Positions 1 through 11,395 are shown, numbered from the stretch's first letter. The stretch is DNA of 64,000 nt from Rapana venosa (GCA_028751875.1 CM054153.1:11500133-11564132), one strand, 5' to 3'. A program made the numbers and translations. The notes: generated by a model from the letters alone, not told the origin.

Positions 1-44
1 TCCCCATCCCAATCCCATCCTCCATCACTCTCTTAAGTTCTCTT

Positions 45-129
45 TCTTTCTTTCCTCTCTCTCTCTCCCTCTCTTTCGCTCCTCTCTCTCTCTCTCTCTC
101 TCACTCTCTCTCTCTCTCTCTCTCTCTCT

Positions 130-161
<32 letters not shown>

Positions 162-165
162 ATAA
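45..165. repeat. (CT)n microsatellite
   Basis: Near-continuous CT dinucleotides with a few interruptions (CTAT, CCCT). No coding signal overlaps it. Confidence 0.9.
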
Positions 166-1057
166 AGATAACTTAAAATATTCGAGAAGATTAAGAACTA
201 AGTGGGCTACCAGGTAGCAAGGAAACAAACACCCCAGCCAACAAGCAAACAAAAAAATCCCACAATGGACTTTTAAAACCTCTCAGATGTTCATTTGATA
301 TAGATCATAGTTTCACACAAATTAAAACTAGCTGACTGAATAACTAAAACTCAGCAACTATGTAAAACCTCCAATAATCACCATTTTTCACGACAGTTCC
401 AAAGAGTACACAACAAAAAGTGTCATTCTTTTTCAAGCCTAGAATGTTATATGAATAGCCTATTAAAATTGTATTAATAACAGTCTCGTGTAGATTTTCA
501 TATCAAACGTTAGTGGTCGAAGTTGGAATGCATTTACCTTAACAATAGTATGCAAACATATGCAAAGACAAAAATTTATGTTACATTCGGAAACCCTCTT
601 AGCTCGAGCCAAGGAACGAGAAAACATATTCAACGTTAAACAAAAAGAATAGAACAATATTCTATTTTCACCAACAAACAGTGCAAACCAGCTAGGACTT
701 CTGTGTGATTATTTGATGGCAACAAGAAGGTGTGTGGGGGGGGGGGGGGGAGGGGGGGATATGCTGCTATAGTAACAAGAACAGTTGCCGTAGTAACAGC
801 TTAAAGGTATTTACCTTCTCCACAAGAATTGGTCTTTCAGACTACAGCGGTGACTTGGTGGGATTATCTTTTGCTGAGGAGTAAGCCAGCATCGGAGGTC
901 CTTGTCTCTAGTGTTTGTTTCTCGTTCTTTGGTAGGATTGGTGTCTTTTGAGTTTGAAGTTGTTTCCAAGGAAACGAAAGAAGGATTATTAAGCTTTGTG
1001 ATGTGTTGGGTTGTGGCGTGGTTGTGATGCTAGTGTTAGTGCGGTAGAGGGTATGGT
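166..1057. other. non-coding stretch, nothing recognised
   Basis: AT-rich unique-looking sequence with a poly-G run near 736-753. No protein family, RNA gene or repeat shared with the rest of the window was recognised. Confidence 0.5.
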
Positions 1058-1126
1058 GCGTGGTGGTGGTGGTGGTGTGGTGGTGGTGGTGGTGGTGGTG
1101 GTGGTGGTGGTGGTGGTGGTGGTGGT

Positions 1127-1198
<72 letters not shown>
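1058..1198. repeat. compound (GGT)n-(GT)n microsatellite
   Basis: A run of GGT triplets passes directly into GT dinucleotides with one GG interruption. Reading frames here give only poly-V/W/H/T low-complexity strings. Confidence 0.95.
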
Positions 1199-1200
<2 letters not shown>

Positions 1201-1315
1201 AGAGGGAATAAGCGCAAATATTTCTTACTGCAGCGCTACATTTATACTTTATCTGCTAAAATGTCACCATAAGTATGTCTCACTGCACACAGCATGCAGA
1301 ACAACGAAAACAAAC

Positions 1316-1375
1316 AGATACAAGGTAAAGGGTAAAGGTAAATGTGTTATCATAACCTATGTAGTGGTTGGTATA
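1316..1375 (-). mobile_element. SINE-B, 3' end fragment
   Basis: The plus strand reads GGTAAAGGTAAATGTG, then a TAACCTATGT..TGGT motif. This matches the extreme 3' end of the minus-strand SINE-B copies at 32145, 42098 and 46136. Only about 50-60 bases of the element remain. Confidence 0.65.
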
Positions 1376-1439
1376 TACAAGGTACCATCTAGAAAAAAAT
1401 CGTTTCGAATAAGCACCATTTACCCCGAATCCCAATAGA

Positions 1440-1721
1440 ATTTTCCTTTAACTTCTTATCAACATTTACAAGCGTACTGTCGTTGGCACAGAACCTGCTA
1501 CAGCCCATCCCTCTCTTTATCATAAAACTCATGCGGGATGTTTTCGTGTCATCCATACCACTGGTCCTAGCTGACTCACTCTTTTACTAAAATCTGCATG
1601 AATTTTCCACATGTGCCCAAGATGTTACGCCTGCATGAGAACAAGGAATTGTATAGCTGACAGTATAATCAGATGGATTTGCAGGGCAAGGGAGTCGGAA
1701 CTGGCATCAACTCCAGAAAAG

Positions 1722-1752
<31 letters not shown>

Positions 1753-2208
1753 ACTCTTCCCCAATAGACATCTCGACAGTGATTTAAACTCTTGCTCTCA
1801 ATTATATACAGATACTGAACAAATATCTTCCACACTTTTGGTTCTAGAGTACTCGCATGTTGCCCTTCCACAATACAGTAATGGGGGTGTTCTTTCAATG
1901 GGAACATGGGGCATGATGGACAAAGCCTGTAGCACATGCAGTGCTAATGCGTTCGGCCAGCAACAATAACAAAGCAAATTCTCAGCAATCTACGCCAAGA
2001 GGGTCAACAGCTAGAATGGCCATGAGCTACTCTGAAATCAGTAAGTATCGGCTGAGCCCAGCAAAAAGACCTCCTGCAGAGTCACCAGAGAAGACTAGGC
2101 ACTACGCATGAAACCCAATAGCTAGGTCCTTTGCCAGGTAACACAGAATGAAGGAGAAGATTAACAAATGACAAGTCATAAGTTCTATTATGAGATTTGA
2201 ACCATGTC
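1440..2208. other. non-coding stretch with poly-C run
   Basis: No gene or shared repeat recognised. It contains a poly-C tract of about 30 bases at 1723-1752 interrupted by nothing visible, and otherwise ordinary mixed sequence. The tract length should be treated as uncertain because homopolymers are error-prone. Confidence 0.5.
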
Positions 2209-2875
2209 GGGAACGGGATAGCTCAGTGGTCAGAGCACTCGCTTTCTCAAAGCTAAGGTTTAAGTAGCATTGAGCGGGGGTTACTAAGTGGATGGGTGAC
2301 CGTTTGCGCGTCTTGGCTTCAGTATAGTCCCCCAGCTGTAAACGGGTACATGCCTCTTTATGGTCAGCACCTGGGCTTTATCACAGTTCTTGATTAAACC
2401 ATTGACGCTGGGGGCAACAGCAAAGTGAGAGGCTGTATGACCAGTGGCTTTCCCACTCATAGAATTCCACTTTACAGCTTAGTCTTTGGTGATCGACTAT
2501 GACTCTCTGACTAGGAGGCTTGACTCGCACAGTTCTTATGTGCTGCAGCCCTGGGGGCTGGTTGGCCTTTGGAGAACATCTCCAACGCTGACTGTCCTTA
2601 TGCCCACTTGGCCAAGAGAGTGGGGATGTACTGTGGGCAAGGCATCTCCACTATAATCAAATTTCTGCCCAGTTTCCAAAACAGCAGCTGCCTCCTCTGC
2701 TGTTTTGGAGGTCATCGTCGGACACGACGGACAAACATACATACATGAGGGTCAGGGAAGGTAAAGCAGCGAGGGAGAGGAGATGGGCGCCGCTCTCAAT
2801 GCGCTGGCCCCTAGAGAAGCGGAGGTCTCTGACGCCTTGCTCTCCAACGATCGCATAGGTTATATGAACATCTTT
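2209..2875 (+). mobile_element. SINE-B copy, interrupted by another repeat
   Basis: The head at 2209-2360 starts with a tRNA-like GGGATAGCTCAGTGG (box A type). It then continues with TAAGTAGCATTGAGC and GGATGGGTGACC, which resembles the 3' half of 5S rRNA including its box C. The tail at about 2745-2875 (AGGGTCAGGGAAGGTAAAGC to CATAGGTTATATG) matches the tails of the minus-strand copies. About 385 bases between head and tail are foreign, including Family H at 2561-2736. A short GGTCAG at both edges is a possible target duplication, but it is too short to be decisive. Confidence 0.75.
2561..2736. mobile_element. Family H dispersed repeat, copy 1
   Basis: About 176 bases match 10888-11066 with only six differences that I can count by eye. 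Four of the six read CA here where the other copy reads CG. The family is unclassified; no tRNA-like head or transposase was seen. Confidence 0.8.
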
Positions 2876-2984
2876 ACCGTTTATCTAGTTGTATGTTCAA
2901 ACCGCTGAGCTATTCTGCCTTCCTACCCTCACTAAACAGGCAAATCGCTGTTTCCCTTCTGAAAGCACTTCCAGTCAACACAAC

Positions 2985-3300
2985 TGAATTTCCAGCGATT
3001 AGATAAAGAAACCAAACAACGTCAAGAGCGGCTGGAAGCAGAAGGCAAGAATGGCTGTCTGAAGAGAGGTCAAGGGGAGGAGGAAGGGAGGGGAGGGGGG
3101 CTGACTAAGAGGGGGAAGGGGTGAGGTGGGAAAATGCGGAATTGGAATCTGTGTTTGCGTCTGCAATTTGGTGTCAAGTGCTTGAGGACTGAGTCAGTTA
3201 TTCCCTGTTTAGCCTTGGGTGAAGGTGAGTTGTCTGGAGAAAATGACGCAATGTCGTTGGAAGGAAATGATGAAAGGAAAACAAGAGAGATGCATTTGAT
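2985..3300 (+). mobile_element. Family E repeat, copy 1 (microsatellite-linked)
   Basis: The repeat contains the shared blocks GAAACCAAAC, AGAAGGCAAGAA, GGAATCTGTGTTTGCGTCTG, CAATTTGGTGTCAAGTGCTT and GAGGACTGAGTCAGTTATT, then ends a few tens of bases before a GT array. Other copies are at 3655, 4440, 6862, 39985 and 41330, plus a minus-strand fragment at 8868. Confidence 0.75.
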
Positions 3301-3303
3301 GGG

Positions 3304-3334
3304 TTGTGTGTGTGTGTGTGGTGTGTGTGTGTGT

Positions 3335-3376
<42 letters not shown>

Positions 3377-3400
3377 TGTGTGGTTGTGTGTGGGTTTGTG
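3304..3400. repeat. (GT)n microsatellite
   Basis: GT dinucleotides with scattered GG and TT interruptions, directly 3' of Family E copy 1. Confidence 0.95.
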
Positions 3401-3654
3401 TGCACTCGCGTGCCAACGTTGGTGCACATACCCGTAACATTTTTGTATGCTTACATACATTTCAAGGCATATTCGCCTGCTTAATGTATGCATAAGCATG
3501 TGTGTATACCTACTTGCCCGTTTCTGTGTAACTATCAGCACGTGTGAACATGCGCATGCATTTGTGTGCAACCCCCAAAAAAGGAAGCATCATGATTCAC
3601 ACAGGGTGAGGCCATTCTAGTCTGACCAAACAAAGACGAAATGAGTTGTATGCC

Positions 3655-3965
3655 TCAAGTCAGGCGAACAGGCAAAACCAAATTTTCGAAAATTGAATGA
3701 AGAAACCAACGAGAGCAGGAACAGACAGGGAGCAGAAGGCAAGAAATGGGAAATACACAGAGATAAAAGAGGTCCATAATTTCTGGAAGGGGGGGAAAGG
3801 CTAGAATGGCCTGGGGAAGTGGAATCTGCGTGTTTGCATCTCCAATTTGGGTGTCCAGTGTTTGAGGACTGAGTCTGTTATTTTACATTTTGGTTGAAGG
3901 CTGCGATGAGTTTGTGTGTGAAATGACAGAATGTGGAATCAAGAAGGGAAGAGGATCAGGCCTAG
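3655..3965 (+). mobile_element. Family E repeat, copy 2
   Basis: It shares GAATGAAGAAACCAACGA, AGAAGGCAAGAAATGG, GGAATCTGCGTGTTTGC and TGAGGACTGAGTCTGTTATT with the other copies. Unlike copies 1, 3 and 4 it is not followed at once by a long dinucleotide array. Confidence 0.7.
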
Positions 3966-4306
3966 CTGACCCTACTTCAGGGGCCGAGAAATTCCTCGGC
4001 AACTTGGAGGACCTGCAGCGTACTGCTGTCTTTGTTGCTTTAAGTGCACTGCCCATCTGATGAATGCAAATGAGAGAAAGAGAGATGCAGACAGACAGAT
4101 AGATAAAAACAGTGGCAGCAGCATGTAATGCGTTATTAGTTAAAGCTGTTTTGTTAATGATTCTCAGAACATGGGGAGTATCTGGACTCCAGAACGCTTT
4201 TCACAGACTTCCTCTAGAAAGCTACAATGGGGCAAACGATGCACTTTTCCCAGGAAATCAATGACAGTTGTATCTAATAGTCCATGGGTAAACATACGTA
4301 CACACA

Positions 4307-4312
4307 CACTGT

Positions 4313-4407
<95 letters not shown>

Positions 4408-4430
4408 TGCGTGTGTGTGTGTGTGTATGA
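4307..4430. repeat. (GT)n microsatellite
   Basis: Nearly pure GT dinucleotides of about 120 bases, with a short ACACAC start just upstream. Confidence 0.95.
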
Positions 4431-4439
4431 TGTCAGATC

Positions 4440-4756
4440 AGAGTCAATTCGCATTTTCCCTTCTCTAGTATAGCAAAAGGGACAAAACCCAATTTTTAAA
4501 AATTGGAAACAGAAACCAAATAGAATGAAAGCAGCAGACTGGGAACAGAAGGTAAGAAAAGGGGTAGTGTAAATAAAGATGGAAGGAGGAAAACAAAGAA
4601 TGGGGGATGTGGGGTGAGAGAAAGGAGACTTGGAATCTGTGTTTGCTTTTCCAATTTGATGGCGAGTGCTTCAGGATTGAGGGAGGGAGTCAGTTATGTT
4701 GCCTTTGGCATTGTGGGTGAGGGTGAGTTGATTGTACTGGAAATTACATAATGATG
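4440..4756 (+). mobile_element. Family E repeat, copy 3
   Basis: The copy begins with a TTCGCATTTTCCCTTCTCTAG-type block also seen near 39985. It runs through GGAATCTGTGTTTGCTTTTC and ends directly at the following GT array. Confidence 0.75.
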
Positions 4757-4771
4757 GTGTGTGTGTGTGTG

Positions 4772-4857
<86 letters not shown>

Positions 4858-4882
4858 TGTTGTGTTGTGTTGTGTTGTGTGT
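4757..4882. repeat. (GT)n microsatellite with (TGTGT)n end
   Basis: About 100 bases of GT, then several GTTGT units. It abuts the 3' end of Family E copy 3. Confidence 0.95.
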
Positions 4883-4954
4883 GTACATGTATGTGTTTGT
4901 TCGTTTCTTGTGCACTTGCTTACAAGCACACGTGTGCGAACGCATGCAGAACAT

Positions 4955-5105
4955 CTTGTGCGCACGTTAAGTCCTGTTCCGCTTTTTGAAAGAGTGGGCC
5001 GTTGTGTGCCGGTGGGAGCGGATGACAAAATTTACAAAAACACATGCACACGGGAACTGGATGTAAAAAAAAAGAGCACATGAGTGCTTATTCCATTATC
5101 CTCGA
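4955..5105 (+). mobile_element. SINE-A, 5'-truncated
   Basis: It matches the 3' two thirds of SINE-A: GAACATCTTGTGCGCACGTT, GTGCCGGTGGGAGCGGATGA, GCACATGAGTGCTTATTCC and ATTATCCTCGATAT. The tRNA-like head is absent. Confidence 0.85.
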
Positions 5106-5117
5106 TATATATTTTTT

Positions 5118-5205
5118 TAAAGTTATCTGAGCGCTTTGATTTGTTGCTCTACAAGATTCAGCGCTATATAAATTCCATACATTATTATTATTATTATTAT
5201 TATTA
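5118..5205 (+). mobile_element. LINE/SINE 3' tail module
   Basis: GAGCGCTTTGATTTGTTGC, CAGCGCTATATAAATTCC and (ATT)n form the same tail as in the L2/CR1-like LINE copies ending near 6805 and 54110, and in SINE-C at 45078. Here it directly follows a SINE-A fragment. Confidence 0.85.
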
Positions 5206-5557
5206 TGTTTATCTGAGACTGAGGGAGAGGCAGAGATATAGAGAGAAACAGACAGACAGACAGACAGAAACAAAGATACAGAAACAAAGATAGAGAGACA
5301 GAGACAGTGAAAGGGACAGAGACAGAGATGGACTGACAGACTAGAGAGGTGACCAAAGTGGGTGTGCATTGTGTCTACATGCGTTTATGAACACATGTGC
5401 ACATGACGTGTGCATTATGATTAAACTTAAAAGCTTCCACTTTTCATATCAGAATTACGTACTATAAACAAACAAAGGCAAATCACCCAAACCCACCCAA
5501 AGTCCCAGAAAAATGTGTAAACAAGATCTTTAAAAAAAGTTATATAGACTATAATGT

Positions 5558-6496
5558 GGAGTCCCACAAGGATCAGTTCTGGGCCCTGTCCTGTTCACTC
5601 TCTACACTGTTCCACTCTCATACATAATAAACCGTCACCACATCAACCATCATTTCTACGCTGATGACTCTCAGATTCAAAGCAGTGACACTCCTGAAAA
5701 TCTGCCTTCTCTCTTGACAAATATGTCACTTTGCCTTCAAGACATTCAAAACTGGATGATACAAAACAAGTTACAACTAAATGCAGATAAAACCAAAGCC
5801 ATGATTATAGGGACCAAACACAAACTCTCTTCCATCACAACAGATTCAATAGAATTTGGCAGTACATCAGTTCCGCTATCCACTGCAGTTAAGTATCTAG
5901 GTGTTGTTATTGACAACACACTCTCTGTGCAAAAATTCATCACCCAGACCTGCCAGTCCTGCTACTATCAATTACGGAGTATAAGTGCAATCCGAAAGTG
6001 TCTGTCCACTGATGCAACATCCAAACTTGTCACATCTCTTATTCTTTCACGTCTGGACTATTGTAATTCTCTTTTGGCTGGTCTGCCAGCATCATCTATC
6101 CACTCCCTTCAACGCATACAAAACTCTGCAGCTCGATTAGTCCTCAAAAAGAAAAAATCTGAGCATATTACTCCACTCCTGCAATCTCTCCACTGGTTGC
6201 TTGTGCCACAGAGAGTGAAGTACAAGATCAGTACTCTCTGTTACAAATGTCTCCACAAAACAGCACCCTCCTACCTCTGTGATTGCCTTCACCTGTACAC
6301 TCCTTCTCGTTCCCTCCGCTCTGCTGCAGATACCTTGGGCCTACGAATACCTAGATTCAACCAATCCACTGTTGGCCGTCGCTCTTTCTCTATTTCTGGT
6401 CCATCAATCTGGAATGATCTCCCTCTCTTCCTTCCTGAAAAGCCTACTTACGACAGCTTTAAATCCAGCCTCAAAACATACCTATTTCAAACCTAA
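5558..6496 (+). pseudogene. partial reverse transcriptase (L2/CR1-like ORF2 C-terminal part)
   Basis: An open frame of about 312 codons runs without a break from a VPQGSVLGPVLF motif (motif B region of the fingers/palm) to a stop after FKSSLKTYLFQT. The catalytic FYADDSQ motif is encoded near 5671-5691, and an NADKTKAMIIGTK block follows. The C-terminal part has the SRLDYCNSLLAGLP, LHWL and FSISGPSIWNDLP blocks typical of CR1/L2-type non-LTR retrotransposons. An in-frame stop at 5552 and loss of everything 5' of it (endonuclease, RT motifs 0-A) show a dead, 5'-truncated copy. The open frame with no internal stops suggests it is fairly young. Confidence 0.88.
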
Positions 6497-6574
6497 GATT
6501 TTTCCTTCTTGTTTCATCTCATATCTGTCCCTGCCTTTAAAAGCCAAAATTCCATCACACAGCTGAAATGTACA

Positions 6575-6640
<66 letters not shown>

Positions 6641-6675
6641 TGTGTGCGTATGTGTGTGTGTGTGCGTGTGTGTGT
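6575..6675. repeat. (GT)n microsatellite inside LINE 3' UTR
   Basis: GT dinucleotides lie between the ORF end and the 3' tail of the LINE. The equivalent position in the copy at 53312 also carries GT. Confidence 0.95.
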
Positions 6676-6809
6676 ACATTTGAATTTGTTAGAATATTGT
6701 TAATCGTTGTTGGTTGCTTGTGTGGGAGCGGATTGAATGGAAGCGCTCTGATTTGTAATTGCAAGATATAGCGCTCTATAAATTCCATATATTATTATTA
6801 TTATCATTA

Positions 6810-6868
6810 TATATACATACATACATACATACATACATACATACATACATACATACATACATACATAA
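6810..6868. repeat. (ATAC)n microsatellite
   Basis: About 14 ATAC units follow directly after the LINE tail (ATT)n. Confidence 0.95.
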
Positions 6869-7110
6869 CGAAGAAACAAAATGGAAGGAGGACAGGGAGA
6901 AGAAGACAAGAAATGGCGCGGGAAAAGGGAAACAACCATTCACAAGGAAAGGGGTGTGTGAGATGGTAGGATGGAAGGATGGGGAATTGGAATCTGCGTT
7001 TGTGTCTCTGGTTTGGTGTCAAGTGGTTGAGGACTGAGTCAGTTATTTTGCATACTGGCCTTGGGGAGGCTGAGTTGTCTGTAAACGTGACAGTGTTAGT
7101 GTGTTAAGAG
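6862..7110 (+). mobile_element. Family E repeat, copy 4
   Basis: It has GAAGAAACAAAATGGAAGG, GAAGACAAGAAATGG, GGAATTGGAATCTGCGTTTG and TGAGGACTGAGTCAGTTATT, and ends next to a GT array at 7110. Confidence 0.75.
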
Positions 7111-7113
7111 TGA

Positions 7114-7187
<74 letters not shown>

Positions 7188-7192
7188 ACGCG
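7110..7192. repeat. (GT)n microsatellite
   Basis: Pure GT run after Family E copy 4; GT-rich sequence continues in degraded form to about 7320. Confidence 0.95.
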
Positions 7193-7329
7193 TGCTCGCG
7201 GGCGTACGTTTGTGGTGTGAGTTTGTGTGTGAATGAGTCTCTGTGTGTCTTTCTGTGTCTCTTTGTATGTGTTTGTGTGTTTGTCTGGGTGTCTGTGAAG
7301 GTATGTGCTTGTCTGTGTATTGGTGTTGC

Positions 7330-8190
7330 TGAACCACTATGTTTTAATAAGTTAATGGGACTTAAACACATCAACACAGACATACAGATACAAGGAAAGG
7401 AGACAGACAGAAAGGGAGCAAGATTTAACAAAGAAAATGATAGCCATGTCTTACCCTGTTTTTATGGCTTAAAAAGTCTGGATCTACTGGTGTTTGATAT
7501 GAAACGCTAGTCAAGTAAAAAAAAACAACAACAACCCCAAAACCCACCCGTGGATACTTTATACCAGTTCATATTATTAACGATGCAAACACAAAAATGT
7601 TATCTAATTGTTTGAAGCATTATTTTACAAGTGGATGTTACGAAACTTTTTTCTTGCCTTTTGATTCTTAACATTGAAAAGAGCACATACTTTTTATTAT
7701 CAATTCAAATGTGCCCTTGTCCATGTATGATCAACTTTCGCTTTTGTTTTAATCATCTTTTATAATCTGATAGATTTTTTGTTTTGATATGGTTTTTTGG
7801 GGGGCCTCCTTATTTATTTCCATTTATTTTGCTAGAAATCTTATTGAACATAGTAAATAACTTCGAAATTTATCACCACTCACAAAAATTAGAAAGGAAG
7901 TCGATGATAGAAAGAAAGAAATTTTAAAAAGAAATAAAGAAAGATAGAAAGAAAGAAAGACAGACAGACAAAAAGAAAGAAAATAAAGAAGACAGAAAGA
8001 GACGAGACTTAAGCATCAACATCTACCAAAGAAAGAAAACAATCCCTCTTGAATTCAATCAGACTAAGCCTCGTAGAGCGTCAATTGTATAACGGTCTGG
8101 AATCGATAAAAAGAGCCACTTCAAAGTATAGAATAAACGTGAAAAATGTGAAATGCCATTTACCATAACTACAAGTTTGTTTTAGTTTGA
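7330..8190. other. non-coding AT-rich stretch
   Basis: No coding or shared repeat signal recognised. A degraded GAAA/GACA-rich patch lies at about 7890-8010. Confidence 0.5.
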
Positions 8191-8194
8191 TTTT

Positions 8195-8440
8195 GGGTAG
8201 CTCCTGTAGTTTCAAAGATAAGCAATCAATTGCAGGGGAAGAGAAGTGGGGTGTGAGAGCCCAGCCTTTGAGAACACCAGAAGTGTTTATTTATTCATTC
8301 TTGGCCACGCCTCGCGTTTCACACAGTCTGCTTTCTAAGGGATTTGGGGGAGTGTTTATCTATTCATAGCCTGGACAGGCATTGTCTTTCAGAACGTACT
8401 GGTTCTGCTCTTCCACCATTTGCTGTTGTTGTTGTTGTTG
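8195..8440 (+). repeat. diverged third copy of the 41.75-48.64 kb duplicated unit (part)
   Basis: AAGCAATCAATT, CCCAGCCTTTGAGAACACCA, TTGGCCACGCCTCGCGTTTC and CTATTCATAGCCTGGACAGG match both copies near 43985-44160 and 48020-48190. Similarity fades into GTT/GGTT-rich sequence after about 8440. Confidence 0.85.
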
Positions 8441-8719
8441 GTTTGATATTCATTTTGGTTTTAGTGTTTGTTACCATTTTGTGGGAGTTTTCCCTCTTGT
8501 TTTCTTTGGTTGATTCATTGAGTGATTAGTTTGTTGAATGATTGGCTGGTTGGTTGTGCTGGCTTGATGGATGGATGGTTGGCTGGTTAGTTGATTGGCC
8601 TGGGTTTTTTTCTGGTTGCTTGGTTGCATAGCTGGTTGATAAGGTATTCCTCTTTTTTTTCCTCATGACTAGTCAAGATTGCTTCAAATGTATAGCATTC
8701 AAACATTGCTCTCTGTCTG

Positions 8720-8835
8720 TATATCTTCCTGTTGTCTGTTTCTCTCTATCTCTCTTTCTGCTCTCTATCTCTATATGTGTGTCTGTCTGTCTGTCTCTCT
8801 CTGTTTCTTTCTGTCTGTCTGTCTGTCTCTCTCAA
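8720..8835. repeat. CTGT/CT-rich low-complexity tract
   Basis: Short CTGT and TCTC runs; spurious Ser/Leu-rich frames only. Confidence 0.85.
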
Positions 8836-8867
8836 AACATTCCATCATTTCTAAGACAAGTCATCTC

Positions 8868-8960
8868 ACTCCAAGGCCAGCGGCAGAATAATTCACTCCT
8901 GTCTGCAAACACTTGCTGCCAAATGGAAGGTGCAAACACAGATTCCACTGCTCTCTCTCT
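8868..8960 (-). mobile_element. Family E repeat, minus-strand fragment
   Basis: The reverse complement reads GTGGAATCTGTGTTTGCACC, CATTTGGCAGCAAGTGTTTG and GAATTATTCTGCCGCTGGCC. This matches the 3' third of Family E. A GT array again lies beside it. Confidence 0.65.
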
Positions 8961-8969
8961 CTCTCCCTG

Positions 8970-10165
<1,196 letters not shown>

Positions 10166-10595
10166 TAACACCTTTCCACGTCTGTTTAGATTCACAACTC
10201 TTCTTTTGCTCCTTGTCTGATATCACTCTAATTGAAAGGAGACAGACAGAAGACAGACAAGCAGTGACAGATAAATAGACACAAATTGACGGAGACGGAG
10301 AGAGACAAGGATGGAGAGAGAGAACAAAAAAATCGCACAAGAGAGAGACAAAGCGATGTGGACAGACTTAAAGATCTACATGAAAAAAGACGGACGGAAA
10401 AACGGACAGACTGTACAGGAACTACAATAAACACGATCGGGAAAAAAAACCTCCAGCAAATATTGATCTTTCAAAAATGGAAACCTTTCTTCTTTTTTAT
10501 TTCTTCTCCTTCTTTTTAAAGAAATGTGTGTTCCTATGATTACAGAATGATATTATAAAAAACCTTCGGTGTCAGTTCTCACGGTATAAATGGAA

Positions 10596-10885
10596 AAGAT
10601 ATTGTGTTGCATTGTATTGTAATGTATTTCGTTGCATTTTATTACGCTATATTGCATTGTTTTACATTGCAATATCTTGGTATTGCATTGCGCTGTCTCG
10701 TATCGCAGAGCACTGCATGGTATTATAAACAATATTATATTGTATTGTAATGTACAGTAATGTGTTGCACTGCAGTGTTTTGAGTTGTTTTATATTTTGT
10801 TGTATTGTGTAGTATTGCGTGGATTTTGTATTGCATTGTACAGCATCATGTAGCTTTGTACGGTCTTATATTGCATTGCATTGTA
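10596..10885. repeat. degenerate ATTGC/TATTG-rich repeat
   Basis: Many imperfect TTGCATTGTATTG-like units of variable length. No clean period is visible. Between 10166 and 10595 I see only CAGA-rich and mixed sequence. Confidence 0.7.
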
Positions 10886-10887
10886 AA

Positions 10888-11066
10888 GTTGGCCTTTGGA
10901 GAACATCTCCAACGCTGACTGTCCTTATGCCCACTTGGCCGAGAGAGTGGGGATGTACTGTGGGCAAGGCATCTCCACTATAATCGAATTTCTGCCCAAT
11001 TTCCGAAACAGCGGCTGCCTCCTCTGCTGTTTTGGAGGTCATCGTCGAACACGACGGACAAACAAA
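10888..11066. mobile_element. Family H dispersed repeat, copy 2
   Basis: It matches 2561-2736 almost base for base and retains CG at four sites where the other copy has CA. It ends at a poly-T run. Confidence 0.8.
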
Positions 11067-11202
11067 TTTTTTTTTAAATTCTAAAGTAATGTACTACACA
11101 ATGTGTAATATCACTGTTATGTGAACAGACCCAAAAATGAACATCAACCAACTACACAATGTCATGTTTTTGCACATGAACAAGTTTTTATGCATGCATT
11201 GA

Positions 11203-11286
11203 TGTGTGTGTGTGTGTGCATGTCTGTGTGTCTGTGTGTGTGATTGCTCTGTGAGTACCTTTTTCGCGAATTTGCATAAACGCGTC

Positions 11287-11380
<94 letters not shown>

Positions 11381-11395
11381 AAGTGTGTGTGTACA
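11203..11395. repeat. (GT)n microsatellite, two blocks
   Basis: A short GT block (11203-11243) and a long one (11290-11368), the latter followed by GCGCGTGTG. Confidence 0.9.

Larger units (their letters stand above)
5555..6805 (+). mobile_element. L2/CR1-like LINE, 5'-truncated copy
   Basis: The element begins inside the reverse transcriptase palm and runs through the ORF end at 6496. It then has a 3' UTR that includes a GT array (6575-6675) and the tail GCGCTCTGATTTGTAATTGC, AGCGCTCTATAAATTCC and (ATT)n. A second copy at 53312-54110 has the same order of parts, including the internal GT array. CR1/L2-clade LINEs are known to end in short tandem repeats like this. Confidence 0.85.

Noticed and set aside
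2209..2360. Functional tRNA or 5S rRNA gene
   Set aside because: Only half of each is recognisable, there is no complete cloverleaf or 5S fold, and the same sequence recurs as a SINE head elsewhere.
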